Program-made: the position numbers and the translations under genes | NCBI RefSeq assembly: GCF_011075055.1 | Contig: NW_025401203.1 | Coordinates: 1-64,000 of the forward strand | DNA length: 64,000 nucleotides | From: Mangifera indica | Lineage: Eukaryota; Streptophyta; Magnoliopsida; Sapindales; Anacardiaceae | Direction of reading: 5' to 3' | The notes under the pieces: model-generated | Told to the model about the DNA's origin: nothing | Seen by the model: only the letters and a program-made list of their open reading frames with translations | The model's database searches: none | Shown here: positions 26,880 through 38,600 of the stretch, one piece after another | How the letters are laid out: each line of letters begins with the position of its first letter | Position numbering within the stretch: the stretch's first letter is position 1

Positions 26880-29800
26880 ATGCAGGCCATAATGCCCTGT
26901 CGTTTCACTCCTACAAAATTATTTTCTCCGGAAACACTCTCTCCGGTGCATAAGGCTTCATATTCAGTCAAAATTCCACGAGCTATATCAATTTCCTCTC
27001 CAGATAGCCAATTTTCCACCAGCTTAACACCTGAAGTTGACGACTCCATCTCTGCCTTTTGGGACTACCAGTTTCTGTTCGTGTCACAGCGCTCAGAAAC
27101 AAGCCAGCCCATCACTCTTCGCGTTGTTGAAGGTTCAGTTCCCACCAACTTTCCTTCCGGCACGTACTATCTTGCCGGTCCGGGTTTATTCACCGACGAT
27201 CACGGTTCCACTGTGCACCCTCTTGACGGCCATGGTTACCTTCGAGCGTTTGATATCAACGGCGTCACTGGTGAGGTCAAGTTCACGGCGAAGTACGTTA
27301 AAACGGAGGCACAAGAAGAGGAGCATGATCCCCACACTCGTTCGTGGAGGTTTACTCATCGGGGTCCTTTTTCAGTGCTGAAAGGAGGAAAGAAAATTGG
27401 TAATACAAAGGTGATGAAAAATGTGGCTAATACGAGTGTTTTGAAGTGGGGGAGAAAGTTGCTGTGCTTTTGGGAAGGTGGGGACCCGTATGAGATTGAA
27501 TCTGGGACGTTGGATACTGTGGGGATGTTTGATATGATCAACGGTTATGATTCTTTGCCGGACGGTGGTGAGAGAAGTGCTGATGTATGGGACGTAGCTG
27601 CGATGATGTTGAGGCCGATTTTATATGGTAAGACTATTTTGCGTTTCGAATTATTATATAACATGATTTTAAAACTATAGGTTAAAATTCATAGCACACG
27701 GCGACTACAACAACAACAATTGTTTATTAATTCCAGCCATCGCAGTTTACACATTAAATGTGAGAATAATGATAATACTCGTCTTGTTATGAAACCATTC
27801 AGCAGACAATAATAAATAAATAAAAAAAAAAAACCAAAACAGCGACACAATAACATTAATATTTTATGTGAGAACCCTTAAACTAGAGGCAGTAGATATA
27901 TCCATAAATTTCACCTAAACTGAGAGAAGATTGCAAGATGAACAAGAGAGATTGAACATTTTAAGTGAACAAAACATTACGGAAACCCTAGATCTCCACA
28001 AAATTTGATGATTTACCATGTAAATCACTAAGTGCAATTACAAACAATAATTAAGTTACATAAACAGTGATTTACAGTAATAAAGCGAATAAAAATAATA
28101 GATAGATATATTTAGAAATGTCTTGTTTTAGGCTTTTGCCCCCACATCCAAAAATTCATATTTTGGACCACCACTTCATTAATTTGAATAACTCATTATA
28201 AAATTTTGATCATTATTATGCAACAATATTAATGACTACAAATAAACTTATATGTCTTCATATAATTAAATAATGTAATTATTATTTTATTTCTATTTGA
28301 ACTAAACAATTTTAGCTTGTTGAATTTGAACTCTACTCGTGATTAGTGTTGGTGCCAAAGTTTGTCTTGTCAGTGATTCATTTTCTTATTCTCTATTTGT
28401 ACTTCTTTTCTTATGAATATTTTTCTTCTTCTTTATTAAATATTTTTCTTCTCAAACAATTCTTTTATCTCCTTAGAGTTATTGTTCAAAAATCTAAACT
28501 AGTCATGCTTGATTTGTGTACGTTAGAATATATTATAGTTTCCTATATTAGAATATATTCTAAATATTTAGTTTCCCATTTTTGAAGCATCACAATATAA
28601 GTAGATGAATCCACGTCTTTTCTTTTGATCGGTTGAGATATATCACTAGCAACATTATGTCATAGTTTTCAACATTTAAAAAGTCAGACATTTCTTAGAC
28701 TCAAATAATATGGTTAGTACCATTAAAAATTGTACCAATAAGGTGGGAAATGTCTAAGTTTTCTACGAAAATAATCCTCCAATAATGATCACTATTAAGG
28801 AATGAAACTAGCTCCAAAATAGTCTAAAATAACCCAAAAACTTTAATGCAGCCAAATAAACAGGCCCAAAGCCAACTCAAATCACCAATTTAAGAAGGCT
28901 TAAGGATTATTTCCCACCCAATTTTTAATGTAAAGACAAGTATATACTCATATGATTTAAAAAACTCAAATACTCATTTATAAGCTAATTTTTGTTAAAA
29001 TTATCTATTAGAGACAAAGATAAAATCGTTATTTTACCATTCAATCCTAAAAATTTATATCATTTTCTCCTTTTAGTTTGAAAAACTAATAATTTTCTCT
29101 TAAGATTAAGTTTTAAAAAAATTCACTTTTTTCCCTTAAACCCTAAACCTAAGGTTTCAAAATCTTGAATCCACAATGGCGATGGAAGCAGATTTGGATG
29201 GTGACGAAAGCACCCACTGTGGCTACGAAAGCAACCAAGACGATAAAAGCACCCACGTGTCTAGAATCCAGTAGATGAATTGTTCGTCAAGATGAATCGT
29301 TTCGTCTTGAGTCGTTAGGATATTGCCTTGAATCGTCATTTGCTGATGAAGAGGACGATTCTCTCTCTGTCAACAGACAAAGACTTCATCTTCGTCCATT
29401 CATTGACCTCGTCAAAGTCTCTTTGTCTTTGGACAACAAGGAAGAGCTAATTAATAGTTTGGTGGGAAGAAGAGGTTGTTAGAGATAGAGTGGCGATTAG
29501 AGAGGGAAAAAAAAAAACCTTGTTGTTTATTTTTCAAGTTTGGTTTGATTCGAATCAATGCATAATCAAATGATATAACTCTAATAGATGTTTCTATTTT
29601 TGTTTGTCTTTAATGTTTATAGGAGTGTTTAAAATGCCACCTAAGCGGTTGCTGTCCCACTATAAACTAGACGCTCAAAGGAATAGACTTCTTACAGTGT
29701 CATGCAACGCAGAAGATATGTTACTACCGCGTAGCAATTTTACATTTTATGGTAAAGCTTATACGATTTATCCAATTTTGGGTCTGTGCTGCACTGTACT

Positions 29801-32005
29801 GTACCATATATTTCTTCTTATACTCAGTAATTTATTTACTCATGTTTGCAGAATTTGACCCAAATTTCAAGTTATTGAACAAGCAAGAATTCAATATCCC
29901 CGATCATTTGTTGATCCATGACTGGGCATTTACAGATACTCATTATATACTATTCGCCAACAGAATTAAGCTTGATGTGGCAGGTAATTATACGAGCTTA
30001 TGGATTATCAGATTTTTTTTTAATTAAATTCAAACTTTGTTTTATGGAGTAGATTAAACAATAAATTCTTTTTTATAAGTTTTTATATTTTTTTAATTGA
30101 ATAAATTAAACTTTCAAAATTTCCCATAAGTTCAAGTGAGATTGTTTCATACATACTGTTAAACATTGTGCAGGATCAATGACAGCAGTTTGTGGATTAT
30201 CTCCAATGATATCAGCTTTATCAGTGAACCCCAGCAAGTCCACGAGTCCCATTTACTTACTTCCTCGGTTTCCTGATCATGAATCTGCCGGAGTTCGAGA
30301 TTGGAGAGTGCCTGTTGAAGCTCCTTCGCAGATGTGGCTGTTGCATATCGGCAATGCTTTTGAGAGAAAGGATGCCGATGGGAACTCAGAGATTCAGATA
30401 CACGCTTGCTCTTGTTCCTATCAATGGTTTAATTTCCAAAAGCTTTTCGGTAAGGCCTTCTTCAAGTCTAAGTAACATTAAACTTTGAATCCATCCGCCG
30501 TATTATCTTGCTGCTTTAACACAAAGTTAGGAAATCTTTGTTGTTTGACAGGATATAACTGGAAAAATGGTAAACTAGACCCTTCGATTATGAATGTAAA
30601 ACAAAGGGATAATGAATTGTTGCCTCATCTTGTTCAGGTACTCTCAACTCAATAATATTTTTATATTTGAATCGGACATTAACTTGTTTAGGTTAGGAGT
30701 ATAAGTAAACCAAACTGTTTAAATTTCCCTCAAATAAAATATTATAATAAACTTTTAAAATTTTGAATATTGCATTTATATTCTTTAAAATTTATTTTAG
30801 ATTTAATTAAAGGATTATTTATATAACTTATTAGATTTAATAGTTTTATAAAATTATAGGGTATAAATATTTTTTTTTCTTATACTATTCAGTTCAATTG
30901 AATTAGATTACACCTCTCCTCCGATCATAGAGTGTTGACCAGTGAACTAATTTAATAAAAAATAAAAAAAATTAATTAGACAAATTTGTGACTTAATACT
31001 ATATGATGAATATTCCTTATTAGACCATTAATTGCAAAATTTTATCCACTTTATCGACATTTAATCAGAATTAAATTTTATAGGACACAGACAATCATAT
31101 ATCATTACTAGGGTTTTAAAACACTATCTCTCAATGGGAAATGTAGACATTGGCATTGAATATTATCAATTTTTTAAAATTAATTTGGTAAATACGATAT
31201 TTTTGTTTGCTTCACAGGTTTCTATCAACTTAAATGCTAATGGGAACAGCCAAAAATGTAGAGTGGAGCCTTTGAATAACTGGAGCAAGCCATCAGATTT
31301 CCCTGTTATAAATCCAGCATTTTCTGGCCAAAAAAATACGTTAATTTATGCGGCAACATCTTCTGGCTCTCGCCAGGCGTTGCCACATTTCCCATTTGAT
31401 ACGGTGGTGAAGCTGAATGTTTCAACCAATACTAACCGTACATGGTCCACTGGTGCTCGAAGGTTTATTGGGGAGCCTATTTTTGTCCCCAGAGGTGTCG
31501 AAGAAGACGACGGTTATATTCTTGTGGTTGAGGTGAAACAAAATCCAGAAAAAAAGTTTGGTATTTTTTATAAAAAATAATTGTGATAGATCAATGTCTC
31601 TGAGTGTTAAAATTGATGCTTCTATAATAGGATAACAACAATTTGAGGTATCAAAGAAAAATTTGGTTTCTTCTATAAAAAAAAATCTATAATTTGATTT
31701 TTTTTAATAAGAAAATTTTAAAATTCAACAATTTCAATAAGAAACAGAATTTAGTCTTTTTAATTAAAAAATACAGTAATTTTATCGCTTTCGATATTGT
31801 TATCTCTTTTTCTAAGTATAGGATTTCAATGTAATAACATTAACTCACTATTTTGCAGTATGCTGTGTCAATGCAAAGATGTTTTTTAGTTATTCTGAAC
31901 CCTATGAAGATTGGAGAAGTTGATGGTGCGTTGATAGCTAAACTCGAAGTCCCTAAGAATTTCAATTTTCCACTTGGATTCCATGGTTTTTGGGCCAACG
32001 TCTAG
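26880..32005 (+). CDS. CCD7: Carotenoid cleavage dioxygenase 7 (CCD7/MAX3)
   Basis: Predicted 610-residue plastid enzyme; exons 26880-27627, 29623-29751, 29852-29983, 30174-30449, 30552-30637, 31218-31532, 31859-32005. It cleaves 9-cis-beta-carotene at the 9',10' bond, the second step of strigolactone synthesis, after D27 and before CCD8; loss causes excess branching. Recognisable family stretches: DYQFLFVSQRSET, FPSGTYYLAGPGLFTDDHG, HPLDGHGYLRAFDI, FTHRGPFSVLKGGKK, GVFKMPPKRLLSHYK, CNAEDMLLPRSNFTF, GARRFIGEPIFVPR. Iron-binding His candidates sit in LIHDWAFTDTHY, WLLHIGNAFE and the C-terminal GFHGFW; I could not place the fourth with certainty. The first about 50 residues are basic and Ser-rich, as in a transit peptide. 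The ATG at 26880 is preferred over an in-frame ATG at 26799 that falls in the TATA-containing leader. Intron 1 is 2 kb. No disabling changes seen. Confidence 0.96.
27628..29622 (+). other. CCD7: Long first intron of CCD7
   Basis: Nearly 2 kb, AT-rich and without coding sequence. The part at about 28900-29520 differs in texture: it contains an ACCCTAAACCTAAGG run and short direct repeats of ACGAAAGCAMCCA type at 29206-29256, and may be an old transposon remnant. I could not find terminal repeats for it. Confidence 0.4.
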
Positions 32006-32643
32006 TGATTATGAGTATGCTTGCCAGCTTTGTAAATCTCATAAATAGGCATTGCAGTCTAGTTGCATTTATACAAATTCTAACTTTTCACAACATTTTA
32101 CTTATATAGTTTTAAGTTTATCACACAAATGCTAAATAATGTCTATATTAGCTTTACACCGATATTTGGAAATTTGTATTATGAAAGTAGGGATGCAATT
32201 TGCTTGAACTGATAATTCACCTGGAGAGTGGAAATGACGATTTGAGCCCAATTTGAGATATTATAATTAAATTTTATAGCTTATTTATTTATTAATTTCT
32301 TTCATATTAGAAAATATGACTCGTCATTAATTATACTTTTAAATTTATACGTGATATTAGTTAGCCAGTCAGTGATTAACTCTTAGCAAAGGGTAATTAG
32401 GATGATCATGAGCAATTTTTTTTTTTTTTTCAAAAGAAGGCTGGGAGAATTGGGCATAATAATTCCTCAATTGGGCCCAAAAATTTATAACAAGCCCAGC
32501 TAAAGATGCTTTGATATCGTCGGCCGGTTTGTAATTGCGAAAACCCCAATCCCGAAACCTTCTTCCTCCGATTCAAAATCCTACGCAGAAGGCAGATACA
32601 AAGGATAGAGGGAAAGTGAAGGGTGTCACTACCGGCGATCGCA
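32006..32643. other. CCD7 3' flank and NUP62 promoter/5' UTR
   Basis: Only about 640 bases separate CCD7 from NUP62 on the same strand. A poly-T run lies at 32418-32431; the GC-richer stretch 32510-32643, with AAAACCCCAATCCCGAAACC, is the likely NUP62 5' UTR. Confidence 0.5.
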
Positions 32644-35600
32644 ATGTCGGGTTTTTCATTTTCTCAATCTGGCCAATCGTCAACCTCCTCGCCGTTCTCG
32701 TTCGGATCTTCCTCTTCATTGGGATCCGCCGCTTTCTCTTCTTCAAACCCTAGTACTTCTTCCCCTTTCTCACTCTCTTTCAACGCCGCTTCTTCAAACC
32801 CTAGCTCTACTGCCTCCTCATCCACTACATCTCCTTTCTCTTTCTCGCTAAACACCTCCTCTTCCATCACCACCACCGCCACAAATCCTAGCTCCGCTTC
32901 TTTTGGCTTCGGTTCAGGTTTATCTAATACCGGTTCAACTACTACTCCATCCCTGTTTGGGGCAACTTCATCCTCCGCTACATCCGCTTCCTCGCTGTTC
33001 GGAACGCCTTCAACTTTTGGGACTGCTTCATCCGCCAGTGCATCTGCACCCTCACTGTTTGGAGCATTTACATCCAGTACTACTACGACGCCGTTTGGGA
33101 CATCGTTTTCTGCCACCAGTACCTCTTCACCGTTTGGAACAGGTTTATCCGCAGCAGGAACCTCTGCCTTTCCCTCATTTGGATCGTCTACTTCAGTGGC
33201 GGCAACTTCTAGTTCTCCCTTGTTTGGAGCATCTTCTTCCGCGGCTGCGACTACAGCTTCTCTCTTGTTTGGAACATCTTCATCCACGGCTGGGACTACA
33301 GCTTCGCCACTGTTTGGAACATCTTCGTCCACGGCTGGGACGACAGCTTCGCCCCTGTTTGGAACATCTTCGTCCACGGCTGGGACTACGGCTTCGCCCC
33401 TGTTTGGAACAGCTTCATCGACGGCGGGAGCTACAACTTCTCCCCCATTAGGAGGATCTTCAACCACCACAGGTTCTGCGACATCCTTATTTGGAGGTAC
33501 TGGTGCTTCCGCTGCGTTTTCTACTACAAAATCAACTACTCCTGCATTTTCCAGCGCGTTCCCTCTGGGTTCATCTTCAAATTCGACTTCAACTTCAACC
33601 ACTGGTTCATCTCCATCTTTCTCGGCGTCTACTGGGTTTTCCATCCCTTCTAGTTTCTCATTTTCACAAAATACTCAAAGTTCAACATCTAAAGCTTCAC
33701 AACCTTCGCTAACATCTTCTTCATCATCCGCAAGCTCTTCTAGCTTTTCATTTGGAACACCGGCTTCTCAGCCTTCATTCAGCTTCAACAATGCTACTGC
33801 AGCTTCTTCCACCGCCAGAATCTCTAGCACACCTTCCGCAAAGGCCACTTCACTGTCTTTTGGCGCAACACCTTCAGCGCCAGTGCTCTCTACCGTCACT
33901 ACCACAACTGCTTCCACCTCTTCCGCCGCTAGTACGGCCACACCTGCTACAACTACAACTGCTACATTGCCTGCTATTGGTGTGAGTTTTTCCTCTGCTG
34001 CAGTTACATCTTCAGCATCGGCACCTGCCAGCTCTGGTTCCAGTTCTAGTTCTTTTACTGGTTTTGGCATGATCAGTAGTACATCTACTTCTTCTGGGAC
34101 TACTAGCTCTTTTACAGGTTTTTCACTGTCCACAAAAACAGCTACGCCTGCTTCTTCATCACAATCACAATCTTCAGTTGCGGCACCTGTTTTCAGTGAG
34201 TTGGCTAATTCTTTTACTTGAGAGTAGTACACTGTTTCTATCAACATGATTTTTGTTAGTTGTGTTAGATTACACATGAAGTAAATTATGTTGTTAAATA
34301 TCTACTTTTTAGTTAAATTCGCCCGTTAAAGTAATAAGAGATACATTTGAGGATGATGTTGATAATAATTTGATATTTAAGAAGTAATTAGTTGTAATTA
34401 TTTGTTGGGTTAGAGTGTTTTTAGCGCCTTCATAGATCTTTCATTCAGAGAGTGAACTGCCAGAATTTCTCTATAAAAAAGGGTTCATGTGACAGTATTA
34501 CCTTTTGAACACTGGATAAGTAAGCGAAAGAGTCAACAAATGTTTGCTTCGGCCCATGAGCATATAAGTGACCGTAGGAAGAAAACTCCTGGTCCTTCAC
34601 AGCAACAAGGCCTCGAGCAGGTAGAATTAGCAACTATAAGAAAAATGGAAAGTCTTAGTGTCAGGTGCATCTTTAGGGTTCTTTTTCCGAGGCAAAGTAA
34701 GAGATGGAACTTATGGAATTTTTGGATATATTACGGCATGGGAATGGAATTCAATTAATATAAAAATGAATCCTTTTATTTTGAAAATTACCTTCCAAGG
34801 GGTTTAAGTCGCTATTCAAAGATGGATAAAAGTAAAGGCTTTGGTAGTTTTTCTTTTCAGGTCATGGAAAAGAGAGTGCCTTTCTCACCCAAAACCAAAA
34901 AGAAAAGCAGTCCGATTGATACGTCGATTTTGATTCGCTTGCCTCAAAGACGGGCATTAGGCCACTACTGATGTTGATTCGAAGGAAGAAGGATCAGACC
35001 GGTGAGTAACATCTTCTTGTTTCATCTGGCACCACATTGCTTTATAGTCAAATAGGAGCCTTCCTAACTAACCATAGGAAGGTTAAAATCCTGATCTCTC
35101 AATAGGTGGGAGTATGTCACGCACAAATTCATGTTCCCAATCCCAGCTGTAGTCTTATCTACTGTGAATACGTAGTCGAACCGTACTGTGTATCAAAACG
35201 ATAAGAATGCATTGGATTTTTTCTCGCTCGGAGTAAGGACAAAGCAGGAGATCAGAAAGAAGATAGAAAGTCAAATAGCTGATAGGGCTGCAGCTAAGAG
35301 CAAAAGTAATAGGGATAGCGTGGGTATGACTATCATCAAAGTACATATGAAGATGCGTAGGCAAGAGATCCCTAGTCTTAGAGCTAGGAGTTGACTTTCA
35401 CAATGAGATAGACGTGTAAGATAAATAATTAAAGAAAGCGATAGCGCTAGAAGTAGAAGGAAGACTACTAGATTTAGGAGTTGGGGAAACATACTTTTTT
35501 CTTATGTTACTAGAGGTTACGCTTGAACGTCATAGTCTTTTTGCGAGTCACCGACATCAACACTAACTTCAGCTTAGAAGGTTGACTTTCTAAGCATATT

Positions 35601-38600
35601 TTGGGTAGTTTCAAAGGTAGTTTACTTGCTTACTTGTTAAGGAAAGGAGAACTGCTATTGAATCAACTGCGGTAGTACTTCATTTCCTTTATCTACAGAT
35701 TGCTAGTAGTGAGGATAGCCTTTTAGATAGTGTTATATACACTCTAAATCCCCCCCCCCCCCTTCCTGCTTAGGAATCTAGGGCTGCCGTGTTACGAGGG
35801 CCGTCCTCCAGCTTTAGTTCACCTACGGGATAGTATGCATGGAGCTTTTAATGGAAAGTAGGGGAAAAACAGCTGATAAGCGACATGTTAAAGACAGAGC
35901 ATTGCCTGGCCCAGACTCTTTAAGTCAGTAAAGCCCTATTGACTCAAGCCTTAACGCTTTCGCATATCCGCTGTTAGGAAGAATCCGTTTTAATCGCATA
36001 TCCGCACAGATGCGCTGTCAATATAGACTATTCAGCTTTATTGGCTGTGCTCGGCACTTATCTGCTTCAAGAATAGGTTACATATATAAGAAGAAAGTCC
36101 ACAGCTATTGATATTGAATCCGCAGTTTTGCTTGCGAATTCGAAAAGGCTTAGGGCTAGCTCCCTCAAATTTAGTCAGTAGGGTTTGGCATTGAATAAGC
36201 TGTCTGCGGGCTAGCGCTATCTTATCTGCTTTGTCTATCGAGCGATCACGGTGAAGGGAAAGGAAGCTAAACCGAAGATATAGAGAACAAGCACCGTTTC
36301 TATTAGAAAGAGACGTTTTACCGACCCTTTCTCTTTTTCATAGTACAATTGAATTGTCTTTTAGACTAGTGCTACTTTAGTTGAAAAAACAGGTATGAAG
36401 TCTGTCAAGTGAAGTCAAGGGTTATGAAGGATGCCGAGAATAAGCTCATGTCTCTTTTTAGTTAACCCGTAAGATGGCTAAGTGGCCGAGTCCATAGACG
36501 TAATATTATTAAAAGGATAAAGGTTCTCACTCCATAATGGGAGAAGGTTTCATTCAACTAGTCCAATGCCTGGCCTTGGCAGCTTTCCATTCTTTCGATT
36601 CCTTTTCTCCCTGCTCTCAGTCAGTCCAAGCCAAGGGGAAAAGGCTTGCAAATAGGGTACCAAGCAATCTTGCAAGCTTCCGTTTTCAAGTTTAGAATCC
36701 GATGTGAGGAAAAGAATCCTAGATCAAGGTAGTAGCACGGTACGGGATCAGTCCCTTGTTCTCAATGCTTAGTGTGAAATGACTTAGTCAAGAGATCGAT
36801 CTTAGGATACCGGCAAAGGAAGAAGGTAGATACTACTTTGATTCCGATTCAGAAAAGAAGATGGATAATCTCAATAGTCAAGGTTGGTTTGTGTTGCGTA
36901 CCTGAGCACGGCTGCAGGACCCAAGCTACTCCAGCAAGACCTCCACCCAACTCAATCAACAACTATGGAAATAATATAGCAGTGATCATTACAGTCAGAA
37001 ACAACAGAAGCAATTGTAAATGGATGCAGAAAATATTAGTTGTATTGATTGGATTTCTTAATCAATTTACAATCTTCTCTCATCAATACAAAGACTATTT
37101 CCCCTCTGTTACATAGATAATTAACAAAAATACAGCATTGAGACTGACTTCACACAACAACATCAAATTAAACTAACAGACTTGGATCCCAAGAATCCAC
37201 CCAAAGACACAAAATGCAGTCCCTTGTTTCTTCCTTCCTCAGCTTCTCCAGAAGCTGCCCTCTCCTCTCAACATTCCAATTTTTTCTTAATTCCTTCTGC
37301 TCCTCACTTGCTCCCCTTTTTCTCTTTTCTTTCCAACTACTTTTTTCTTCTTCTCGTCTAATATTGTGCCACGTATCCCATACTCCTGTTGCTGGCTTGT
37401 TGGCAGTGTTGAGGCCATCTTGTCTTCCTGTATGCTGCTAACTGCTCTCCTCTCTTTCCTTCCTCTTTTCCTGCGGGGAACGTAAACATTAGTCCTAACA
37501 TTTCCCCCTCCATCGAGTGGCACCTTGCCCTCAAGGTGGAAATGAGGGAAAGAGCGGCGAAAAGAGGTGAAAAACTCCCAAGAATTTTCGGAGTCCGGGA
37601 GGTCTCTCCATTTAACCAAAATCTCCAGCTCACCCTTATTGGAATATCTAAACTGCAGTATGTCTAGAGGCTGGAACTGAAGTTCTCCTTCCTCTGTCAT
37701 GCATTCTGGAAGCGGCTGTGTAATGGTGGAAGGACCAATCTGCTTTTTGAGTTGTGACACATGAAAAACAGAGTGTATTTTCGCTGTTGGAGGCAGCGAC
37801 AAGCGATAGGCCACTGCACCAATTTTTTCTAGTATCTCATAGGGTCCATAATAGCGTGGACTAAGTTTCTCATTAGGTTTCGAGGCCAAGGAGCGAAACC
37901 TGTATGGTTGCATTTTTAGGAACACCTTGTCCCCAATCTGGAAATGCAGCTCTCTTTTGCTCTTGTCAGCATACTTCTTCATCCTTTCTTGGGCTCGGGA
38001 GAGGTTCTCTTTTAATTCATCCAAGATGGTATTGCGTTCTTGGATCATTCTATTTACCGCTTCTACTTTTGAAGGCTCATCTACCCATCGTAGCAACACG
38101 GGAGGGTCACGCCCGTACAAAGCACTAAAAGGAGTCATCTCTATAGAGCTATTATAAGTTGTGTTGAACCAGTATTCGGCCCACGACACCCAATGAGGCC
38201 ACTGCTTGGGCTGCTGAAAACAGAAGCACCGCAAGTAATCCTCTAAGCTTCGGTTCACTACCTCCGTTTGCCCATCGGTCTGTGGGTGGTAGGAATTGTA
38301 AATGGATGCAGAAAATATTAGTTGTATTGATTGGATTTCTTAATCAATTTACAATCTTCTCTCATCAATACAAAGACTATTTCCCCTCTGTTACATAGAT
38401 AATTAACAAAAATACAGCATTGAGACTGACTTCACACAACAACATCAACTTAAACTAACAGACTTGGATCCCAAGAATCCACCCAAAGACACAAAATGCG
38501 GTCCCTTGTTTCTTCCTTCCTCAGCTTCTCCAGAAGCTGCCCTCTCCTCTCAACATTCCAATTTTTTCTTAATTCCTTCTGCTCCTCACCTGCTCCCCCT

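Noticed and set aside
32664..33644. 326-codon open frame antisense to NUP62 exon 1
   Set aside because: It is the mirror of the low-complexity Ser/Thr/Gly repeats (reading as Glu/Val/Asp/Pro-rich) and shows no independent protein features.
32903..33985. Leu/Arg/His-rich open frames on the plus strand inside NUP62 exon 1
   Set aside because: They are other-frame readings of the FG-repeat coding sequence; the FG frame has the family start, repeats and splice continuity.
36465..36540. tRNA-like string (GATGGCTAAGTGGCCGAG) in the organelle-like block
   Set aside because: I could not fold a full cloverleaf or find a matching acceptor stem, so no tRNA is called.
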